A stretch of DNA of 64,000 nt, from contig JAPJBO010000674.1 in assembly GCA_030068145.1 (NCBI GenBank), positions 1-64,000 of the forward strand, given 5' to 3'. A program made the translations under genes and the position numbers. Positions 50,916 through 59,055 of this stretch are shown here, one piece after another (the stretch's first letter is position 1; each line of letters starts with the position of its first letter). A model generated the notes under the pieces. That model searched no databases and was not told the origin of the DNA. It was given only the letters and a program-made list of their open reading frames with translations. This DNA comes from Diplonema papillatum (Eukaryota > Euglenozoa > Diplonemea > Diplonemida > Diplonemidae).

Positions 50916-51500
50916 GTGGTACAACCGCTAGCATTTTACGGATACACCTACGCAGTATCTACATGGTACTACGGAGAGATGGTGGAGGTAAATGTAGATA
51001 CACACCTCACCTGTATGCACGCTGTGTGGTATATCTGGTATCACTGGCTCGTAAAGGTGACTGAGCCGTTGGAGGGGGGGAATCTTGATGCTTTGACAGA
51101 ACGTTGCCGTCCACGAGAACAACTCTCCGTAAGTAAGGAAGGCGCCCGATGCGGGACTATTCTTTTTTCGCCGCGGTGCTGTGCGCGCCTCGTTCTCCGT
51201 CTGGATTCGCTCGTGACAACGCAGACCATTCCGAGGTTAGAGCTCGTTTGGTGTCCTATCCATCCCTCCTCTGCTAGTATGCACTGCGTAGCGGTATCAC
51301 CAGCATGCAGTAGCACTACACAGCAGGGATGGATATGTTGTTGATGCTCTGCAGAGGGGTGCGTAGGTATCTACCACCTCCTCTGCTAGTGCTCTACACA
51401 GCAGTACCACCTAGCAGTACTGCATGTAGGTACGTACGTAGACTCCTACTATGCATACATACTGTGTATACCCATGGTACACCGGAAGCAGTACACTGTA
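50916..51500. repeat. TAC/GCA-rich alternating region
   Basis: Repeated words such as GTAGGTACGTACGTAG, CTACTATGCATACATA and AGCAGTAC, with tandem CCTCCTCTGCTAGT-type duplications near 51265 and 51375. Composition matches 24425-24905. Confidence 0.45.
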
Positions 51501-51593
51501 TGCAGGATGGGGGGTTTTGGTCCCGTTGCGCTGCGAGCACAACTTTCTGGTTCCATTGTGCTTCGTCCTTGATTCAATGAAAAAGGGGAGGGG

Positions 51594-51860
51594 GGGCTTG
51601 CAAGAACGTGCTTGGAATGGATGTGTGTTCAACACCGCACTGGTCCCGTCTGCGCCGTGTTTCGGTCCTTTAAGCCACGACACATAAGGCGGACCATCAT
51701 CAGCGCGGAGCCTGAGAGTCTGCAGACCGGACAGCGGTGTGAGTCTGGTTTGGCAGGCGGCTGTTCGTAGCTCGTCAGCCAGGACCATCCGTGCTACCAG
51801 AGCACAGGCGAATCCGTCACGGGGAGGAGGCCCCTACAACCGTGTCTCAGTTAAAAAGCT
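51594..51860 (+). repeat. Dispersed repeat A, near full length
   Basis: Matches 13937-14200 throughout, including CGGTCCTTTAAGCCA, ACATAAGGCGGACCATCATC and GCGAATCCGTCACGGGGAGG. Confidence 0.75.
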
Positions 51861-52640
51861 CAGGGCCTACACACTGATTGAGGGCCTTCGCCCTGATTGT
51901 GACTGACCCGACTGACTTGTCTTCAAAGGGGAGGGGGGGCAGGGCGTGGACTGCGGCTCGTCACGATTTGCCACGGGGCACTTTCACTGGATGACATTCG
52001 TTTGGTGCTTACGCTTTCTCGAGGTAGACCATGCGATCCGTTAGAGACGGACTTGGTGGCACATTCCTTGGTGGCACATTCTTCGGGGGAATTGGGCGGA
52101 CGTGAAGCCCGGGGACATTGCACAATGCACGAAGATTTACAAGCATTCGCGTCGACAGCGCAGGAAGGGGAGAGCACAATTTCGTTCGGGCAGAAGAATT
52201 GCTGCCGCGGCAGGCCTGTTTGATTGCGAGCTTCGAGTATTTCTCCGTAAAGAAAAAGAGAGAGAGAGAGTGAGTGAAAACGGGGAGTGCAAGACACTGG
52301 GAGGCGCGTTTCGCATCATCGCATTCATAATCGCCATAATATTGCCAAGGGGCGTGCTCTACTCAAGTGCGCCTTTCCAGAAACACGAGCACCAAGCTAC
52401 CCCAGCGTCTTTCACACCAGGCAGGCAAATAATCACAGTAGTTGTAGTGATATGTGTCGTTCTGGTTCGAGAACAAGTCTGGAAGAACAACGGAGCCGGC
52501 CACAACCCCATACGCACAGAGGGGGACGGAGGGTTTTCAGGGTGCGGAAGCCTTCTGGTCAAACTGAAGTACTGTATGAGCTCCGCTACGGGCAAACCTG
52601 GGGCTCCTCCTGCTTGCACAGGAAATACTCATTTTTTTTT
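51861..52640. other. No supported gene
   Basis: Several overlapping frames on both strands. A (GA)n tract lies at about 52255-52271. No domain recognised. Confidence 0.35.
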
Positions 52641-52644
52641 GCTG

Positions 52645-52780
52645 AAGGCTTACGCCCGCCACTAAATCCAGATTTACCTGTGTTTTCGTGTGGGTTACAG
52701 CGCATTTACCTCTTTTGAGATTTTTCAACTGGCAGTCTCCTCAAGTATTTCCTACGCAGAAGGTGCTTATACAAAGGAAA
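52645..52780 (+). repeat. Dispersed repeat C
   Basis: GCTTACGCCCGCCACTAAAT, AGCGCATTTACCTCTTTTGA, CAACTGGCAGTCTCCTCAAG and AGGTGCTTATAC match 30110-30275. Confidence 0.65.
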
Positions 52781-53987
52781 ACGCATTCTACTCACAGCGG
52801 CAAACGTTGATCATTTTTGACGTGCCATGTGACAGAAAACAAGTCCAAACCTCCGTTACGGACCGAGGGCCAGCTACTGAGTGATCGGGATGACATTCGA
52901 GCTGACCACCATCAGAACACTGGACATCAGCCGTCGACCACACAAAATGTTGACGCTCAGCAGATTGAGAGCCTATCAAGAGGGAACAGGAGACGAATTT
53001 TTGCTAACATCGAAGGCCTCGATATTTCGTCGCGAACCAGAAAACACGAGGGCTCATTCGAGTCTTGTTCAACACCTGTCCAAAATGCGGAAGTCGTTCT
53101 CGTACTTTTGACTCGGTTGTTCCACCCGAACTTGCTCCGACCCGATGCTGTCACCAGATGGCCGGCTATGCACACGGCGGCAGCAAGCGCCTGCTTTGTA
53201 ACATATGGCTCGGCTCTCTGCAATCCAGGCCCAAACGGGGCTGTCTCTGTGTCATCGAAGACGCGGAGAGAAGAAAAAGAAGGGAGCGTGAGGGTGGTTG
53301 TGTTGCCGACAATCAACCCCGGGGTGATTCTGTTTTGTACAAGTACACCAAAAGCTCGCGGAGAAGACTCTGCTTCGTTTCCACTTCCTATCTGGTGTCG
53401 GACGCCCCCGTGTGTACCCGACTCCTCAAACCGTGTTCGAGACCGGTCGTCGAAGGATCGCTGTTAGACATGAGCCTGCGTCGGATTATTGCCTGCAGTT
53501 ACAGACTCGGACGTCCGACTTCCCTCGCCAACAGTACAATGTCCTGCCAGATGCACTAAGCCTAGGTACGTGTGCCTCAATGCAACAGTTCAGGCCGATG
53601 GGATGCACGACGGAATAGTATGTGCGAAACACGGTGTCCTATCTGCAGCGTGATCCGGCCCTTTTAGCCTCGGGCACGTCATCAGCGCGAAACCTGTGAG
53701 CCTGGGTAGCTTGGCGCAGACGCTACGAGAGCGAGAGCGCATCGCAAATCCGTCTCGGGACCCCCTCCCCCCTGCCAGCTACCACGACTGAGCAAAAAAC
53801 TCAGGGCGCCCGCCCTCCGCGTGGCCGCGACTCGACAGAACGCGTCTAGGTACCGAGGCAAACTCAGCAGAGCACAGAGGACGTGTGACGTGTGCGGCAG
53901 CAATGGTTAAAGTGCAAGGCCGAAAGGGATAAAGAGTGCTCGGTGACCGGAAGGATAGGCTGTGTCGTCGGAAGCAGCCCGATGGGG
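52781..53987. other. No recognised gene; possible unassigned coding
   Basis: Plus frames at 52817-53467 and 53065-53618 overlap. Part of the latter (E-T-G-R-R-R-I-A-V-R-H-E-P-A-S-D-Y) looks protein-like, but it is interrupted and I recognise no family. Confidence 0.25.
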
Positions 53988-56887
53988 CTAAGGCGACGAA
54001 TACGGGTCCGGAGTCAGGCTGACGTGTGGAGACGTCGCGGCGATTGAGTGGAGGGCCTCTGTCTCCGACGTGCGCACGGCTTCTTCCAGCCCCGCCGTTC
54101 TCGAGGCGGCGACCTGCAATTGGTACTCCAAGTCCCGCAAGCCAGAGGTCAGCACGCTGATGTGGTTTTCCAGCGCGGCTCGCTCTGTGGCCGATTGAGT
54201 CTTCTGCACGGCGAGGGCTTCGTTGGCTTGCTTGGCAGTGCGCTGCGATTGTTTGAGGTCGTGGCGCAGGCTCTCGAGCATGCCTTCCAGCTCCCCCTTC
54301 GAGGACGCGGCGCCGGAGGCGCGCTGCTCCATTTCTTTGACTTCGCCGGAGATCGCCTGCAGCCGGTGTGACAGCCGCGCGATTTCCATGAGCGCCTTGT
54401 CGCGCTCACCCTCAACCGACTCGAGCTGCATGGCGCTCGCCGTCGTGCCCGTCCGCAGGGCCTCCAGCTCCCCCAGCAGCGTGCCGCGCTCGGCCGCGAT
54501 TTCCTGCTGCTTCGTCCGCATTTCGGTGAGCTCCTCGGTGGCCTTCAGCCACATCTGCTCGTACCGGGACGCCTCGGCCGCCGCGCGGCCGCCCTTGGCG
54601 TCCATCTCGGCCGTCAGCTTCGCGATCTCGTTGGCGGACTGGTCGTGGACCCTCTCGGCGGCCTTCTTCAGCTCCGCGATCTTCGCCTCCGCGACGCGGA
54701 GGGCGCCGCTGAGACTGCCCTTCTCCTGCGCCGCCTCGTGCAGCTTCGTCTCGAGCGCCGACACCTTCGCGTCGAGCTCGTTCTTGACCCCGACGACCCT
54801 GCCGCGCGCCGCGGCAGCCTCCGCCCGCGCCCCGTAAGAAGTGTCGAGGCGGTGCAGGTACTCTTGCTGTGTGCGGGAAAGGGTTTGTTTGTGTGAACTG
54901 GCGACACTTCGCCTGCTTTGGTACGTTTATGTAGTGTAGTACGGCCCGCCAATTTTTTTAGAAGTACCAACACAGCCGAAGGTGGCGGTGGGTCGTGTGT
55001 GGCGGTGGATTAGCTTTATGGGTGCACAACGGGCAAGGCGCCCTGGCGATATAGGACCGCGGGACCTATCACTCCTTCCCTGTGACTAGAGGGCCGGTGT
55101 AACGTGCCGTGCAGCTTCGTCTCGAGTACCGACACCTTCGCGTCGAGCTCGTTCTTGACCCCGACGACCCTGCCGCACGCCGCGGCGGCCTCCGCCTGCG
55201 CCCCGAGGCGGTGCAGGTAGTCTTGCTGTGTGCGGGAAGGGTTTGTTTGTGTGAACTGGCGACACTTCGCCTGCTTTGGTACGTTTATGTAGTGTAGTAC
55301 GGCCCGCTAAATACTATTTTTTAAGAACAGTCGAAGGTGGCGGTGGGTCGTGTGTGGCGGTGGATTCGCGGGACCTATCACTCCTTCCCTGTGACTAGAG
55401 GGCCGGTGTAACGTGCCGTGCAGCTTCGTCTCGAGTACCGACACGTTCGCGTTGAACTCCTTCTTGACCACAGCACCGCGGCGGCCTCCGCCTGCGCCCC
55501 GTCGGAAGTGTCGAGGCTCTTGCTGTTTGCGGGGGGGGGAATCTTAGGTTCTTGTTCAGGCAGGACACTGCCTCTCATGCATATTTGATGCTAGCATCAA
55601 GCTTCTTCGAAGAAAGTGTGAAATAGAAAAGATAAAGGGTCGCAGAGAGCGTAAGACTCCGCAAGTAGGGTATGAAACCTTGAGGAACTAGTCCTCTTCA
55701 TTCTTTTTCACCGGGGGGCAACGGGCAAGGCGCCCCATCTCTGCAGGACAGCAATCACTAGAGGGCTGGGCCACGTAGCTAGACGGGTAGATCAGCCTCT
55801 AACACTTAGGCCTAGAGGCTTGACTCTGGTACCCGGTGGACCCTCTTGCAGAGGGAAACCTGCGAAGAGCTCAGCAACCCCAAACTGAGCGGCTCGTGCC
55901 AGCAAGGAGTGAACGTCTCGAACACAAAAAACAGTGAGGGGCGACGATTGTAGAAACGGACCAACTGGCGATGATCTTCGTGGCCACATTTCGTCAATTC
56001 CTCAGGAAGAGGAAAGTGGGGAGATAGTGGGTAGCAAGAGCGGTTGAGGCAGTATGCTATTAGCTAGTTAGTCTTCGAAGAGTAGCGGCTTATACGACTA
56101 AAAGGACAGGCGCTTCTAATCAACCAGCGTAGAACATGCTGGCTGCCTTTCTTTGGCCTTCACAGTATTGTAAAATGTAACCTATAACTTGACATATAAG
56201 TACTTTGAGAAGGCGCAATACCTCCTTGTCTCTAGCCGCCTCAAGCTTGCTTTCAAGAACTCCTCGTTCCTCCCTGGACTCCTGCAGCTGTTGAAGAAGA
56301 TTCGTTCGCGCGTCGTTGGCAGCACGAAGAGCCTCCTGGAGTTGAGTCTGCTCCGAGGCCACCTGTGGTTGGAGAGTTACGATGCACGGCCTATTCTGCG
56401 AGCACCATGCAAGAGCACAAAGCACAACGACAGAAACTACCGGGGGGGAAAGGGCAGGGAGCATATTGTAGACCCATTCTTCGACACTACGACAGCCTAT
56501 TTCTTCTCCCTCAAACTAACCGAAGGCAGTTGGTTTATTTAGCAGGTTTCTCTACTACAGGTACCGAGCGTATGAAAACACGTACATCTGTCGGCCTTTC
56601 TGGTTACATTGTGACGCCCGCTGTCATTGAATGCTAGATGCCTGATGACACTCTTGACGACACGCAGGACGGCGTACGAAGGCGCAAGGGTGGAAAAAGA
56701 GAAGTCAGACCTCGCTGAGCTGGCCTTCGAGCCTGGCTGTGTTTTCGCCTTCGGACCGCAAGGCTTCACGCGATGCGTCGAGTGCGTTGGTTAGCTCCTT
56801 GATCTTGTTGTTTACTTCGTCGAGCTTGGATTGCGAGCCGGTGTAACCTTCGTCCAGCGAGCTGTTCTTCGCAACTTCTTGCGCGAG
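53988..56887 (-). CDS. Long coiled-coil protein, last three exons
   Basis: Exons 56711-56887 (59 codons), 56222-56362 (47 codons) and 53988-54866 (292 codons plus stop) are all phase 0. The acceptors end AAATACAG, CAACCACAG and CGCACACAG; donors are GAG|GTCTGA and GAG|GTATTG. Spliced, about 400 residues are nearly all alpha-helical coiled coil, rich in Glu, Ala, Leu, Lys and Gln with heptads (Q-L-Q-E-A-L-R-A-A, K-L-D-E-V-N-N-K-I-K-E-L, E-L-E-G-M-L-E-S-L). It ends in a short Ser/Thr/Pro tail. The 5' exons were not found; a MITE and a 4.7-kb transposon lie directly upstream. Structural or motor-associated roles are possible, but coiled coils alone do not name a family. The 1,355-bp intron holds two broken copies of the last exon's start. 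Confidence 0.75.
55104..55240 (-). pseudogene. Partial duplicate of the coiled-coil gene's last exon (copy 1)
   Basis: Matches 54742-54900 with the acceptor region, the 11-bp GAAGTGTCGAG-like segment missing. The following intron flank (TTGTGTGAACTGGCGACACT, TACGTTTATGTAGTGTAGTA) is also shared. Confidence 0.8.
55416..55535 (-). pseudogene. Partial duplicate of the coiled-coil gene's last exon (copy 2)
   Basis: A shorter, more diverged repeat of the same exon start (GTGCAGCTTCGTCTCGAGTA, GGCGGCCTCCGCCTGCGCCC), truncated where a repeat D leader begins. Period between copies is about 310 bp. Confidence 0.75.
55537..55617 (+). repeat. Three-hairpin repeat D, variant copy
   Basis: AGGCAG-GACA-CTGCCT, TTGATGCTAGCATCAA, then TTCTTCGAAGAA: the third hairpin has changed sequence but is still a perfect palindrome. 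Confidence 0.75.
55800..55925 (-). pseudogene. 28S (LSU) rRNA fragment, 5' domain, reverse strand
   Basis: The reverse complement reads TCACTCCTTGCTGGCACGAG, CCGCTCAGTTTGGGGTTGCT and GCAGGTTTCCCTCTGCAAG, aligned to 48806-48880 and 25996-26070. It lies inside an intron of the coiled-coil gene. Confidence 0.75.
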
Positions 56888-56921
56888 CTGTATTTTGCGT
56901 TAAACGTGACAGTGATAAAGG

Positions 56922-57030
56922 GGGGGTGGTCGAATAATAACAGTCGTTGGACACGCGCCTGGCTGTCAAAATGTTTACTATTTTTTTGGACCTTGCTGTG
57001 GTTCCGCACATCATGCCCCCCCGGAATTAT
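56922..57030 (+). mobile_element. Truncated MITE of the GGGGGTCGAATAATAAC family
   Basis: One terminal repeat (AAAGGGGGGGTGGTCGAATA) and interior GACACGCGCCTGGCTGTC match the 49036 element in reverse orientation. The other end is lost. It sits directly upstream of the first recognised exon of the coiled-coil gene. Confidence 0.65.
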
Positions 57031-57339
57031 TTTTTTTTCCCGACGACAACTAGTGTCAGACTAGCCTACCCGAAGGCAGTTGATTCCTTTAGGCAAGATT
57101 TCTCTACCGGCGGAAGTTGATTTGGGTTAATGGTGTGATCGGTATAACCATGGGGTACTACGGGGGAACTACGGGGAACTGGCCTTGGGGTGTCCTTTTT
57201 TTTTTTGGTGGTTCTTGAGGGGCATAGGTCTCATGTTTCCCTCAGACTGCGGGGGCTTTGGAGTTAGTTAAAGGGTTTGGGGCTTTTTGGGGGTGTTGGT
57301 GGACAGGGGCGCCAGGGGTCTTCAAACCGGCGCGTTTAA

Positions 57340-57689
57340 ATTTAGGGAAAACGACAAAGTGGATTCTATATAACTGGATTACGACAAAGTGGATTATAAT
57401 CCACTTTGTCGCCAATCCACTTTGTCGCCTAATCCACTTTGTCGCCCCGTATGACGGACCTAAGCTCACTTTTGATGGTTTCAATGAACTCAAACAGCTC
57501 AAAATAGTCACTTTCCCTGTGGGAACTTTTTGTGAAAGGGTCCCCCTATATAATTCATGCCGGTTGTCAGAAGCGACAAAGTGGATTATCAAAAGCGACA
57601 AAGTGGATTATTACTGGATTATAATCCACTAATAATCCACTTTGTCGTAATCCAGTTATATAGAATCCGTTTTGTCGTTGACCCTAAAT
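57340..57689. mobile_element. 350-bp MITE with TTAA target duplication, nested in the transposon
   Basis: TTAA (57336-57339, 57690-57693) flanks ATTTAGGG-type ends. Arms of about 60-70 bp share ACGACAAAGTGGATTA and CTATATAACTGGATTACGAC, and further inverted GACAAAGTGGATTA units lie inside. TTAA duplication is typical of piggyBac and Kolobok-type elements. Confidence 0.8.
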
Positions 57690-57692
57690 TTA

Positions 57693-57748
57693 ACAGAGAA
57701 GCATTGCATAATAAAGCTAGACAGCTTTATGAAATGCTTCTCTGTGTT
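57693..57748. repeat. Long hairpin upstream of transposon ORF1
   Basis: ACAGAGAAGCATT and AATGCTTCTCTGT pair, continuing through CATAATAAAGCT and AGCTTTATG with a 3-nt bulge. Lies in the ORF1 leader. Confidence 0.65.
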
Positions 57749-57880
57749 CTAACATCTGCTGCTGTAGCCTAAACGAAATGTGACCCCAATACGATGCAAT
57801 CGCCTTACAGGTGACTTTTGCATCCGGAATCTCAAGCGAGCTCGAACTCTAAATAAAGCGCAAATCATCTCTCTCGTAAA

Positions 57881-58834
57881 ATGATCGTTTCCATTGAACT
57901 GGCTACAAAAGAAAGTACCCAAATAAAGGCACGAAACAAAATTCAAAAGCGTAAAATGCAATTCTGTATCGGCGTTACGTTTCACTGCTTTACGAAATAT
58001 CTCCAAGTCCGCACGACGGAAGAGCGTGAGGAGAACGACAACAGCGAGACCGAAGAAAGCGACACCATCGACCTGAAGGAAGAAGACATGAAGTACAACG
58101 CCGACTTTATGACTAACGGCTCGCTGCAAACGTTCCACGAGTCCACAATACGGCCGCACCTGCTGGAATGCGGAAACCAGCTTGCAGAAAAGAAAGACGC
58201 TCCTTTCCTTAGGGGGGCTACCGGTGTCGCACGTCGCTGGTTTTATAAGGAGCGCGACGACGAGACGGAAGTGCTCAACGACGCGGGACTACAAAAGGTC
58301 GTCGAAAAGAAGTTGAACCTCCATATAGTGGTCCGTTTGGAGCTGAAAAAGCACTCGGCAAAGCACGTCCGAAAGCACCTGCTAACACACGACGCGGAAG
58401 TGCACGACAACTCATACACATCGCGGGCGGACAGTAGCTCGATGATTACGAACAAGTTGGAGGAGGCGCTGTGTGACAGGTTCGGCAAGGTGGGGCTGAA
58501 GTTCGGACCCTCTTGGGTGCTTTGTATTTGTGGCACAAAGGTCAGCAACCCGCCGGACAGGCTTTCTGACGGGACGTCGTTTGTACGACACGGTTGTCGA
58601 TGCCCGAAGTTCGCCAAGAAGCTGTCAAAGAACGCGAAAGCAGACCTAAAAGCTTTCAGAGAAAAAGAAGCTGCTAAAAATAAGAAGAAGGTGGCGGCCA
58701 GGAAGGATCTCACAAGGGGCATGTCCGAACAAGAAAAGGCCAACGCCAAAAAGATGTTTGAAATGGTTGGCTTCAAACGAAAGGCAGACGAGGAAGCAGA
58801 GGTCGAGAACCCACGCAAAGAGGCAAAAATCTAG
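57881..58834 (+). CDS. Transposon ORF1: 317-aa basic protein with Cys/His cluster
   Basis: Acidic stretch (E-E-R-E-E-N-D-N-S-E-T-E-E-S-D) at about 48-70, then a middle region. About residues 213-245 hold C-I-C-G ... R-H-G-C-R-C-P-K, a possible zinc-binding cluster (C-x-C, about 20 residues, H-x-C-x-C). The C-terminal 70 residues are strongly basic and helical with possible nuclear signals (K-N-K-K-K, F-K-R-K). Likely a DNA-binding accessory protein or the N-terminal part of the transposase. The start could be 57881 or a later Met. A weak donor (GAG|GTCGAG) near its end could join it to ORF2. No family recognised. Confidence 0.6.
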   Translation: MIVSIELATKESTQIKARNKIQKRKMQFCIGVTFHCFTKYLQVRTTEEREENDNSETEESDTIDLKEEDMKYNADFMTNGSLQTFHESTIRPHLLECGNQLAEKKDAPFLRGATGVARRWFYKERDDETEVLNDAGLQKVVEKKLNLHIVVRLELKKHSAKHVRKHLLTHDAEVHDNSYTSRADSSSMITNKLEEALCDRFGKVGLKFGPSWVLCICGTKVSNPPDRLSDGTSFVRHGCRCPKFAKKLSKNAKADLKAFREKEAAKNKKKVAARKDLTRGMSEQEKANAKKMFEMVGFKRKADEEAEVENPRKEAKI

Positions 58835-59055
58835 CTTTCTGGTGATAGCCTCCATCGTAAAGGCATTTCTTTTTTTGTGTGTTCCCGACGATCAATTATA
58901 GTTTTTTGTTGTCTCAATTCTCTTTTGTTCTGGATGTCCATTGGAAGCGACGGCCTGTCTATCCGGCGGCAACTCGGGTATTCGACTAGCTGACGAAGAG
59001 AAATTAACGTTTGTAATGTCGGTGTGTTCAAAACCAATGCAGGGGTTTGTTGCAG

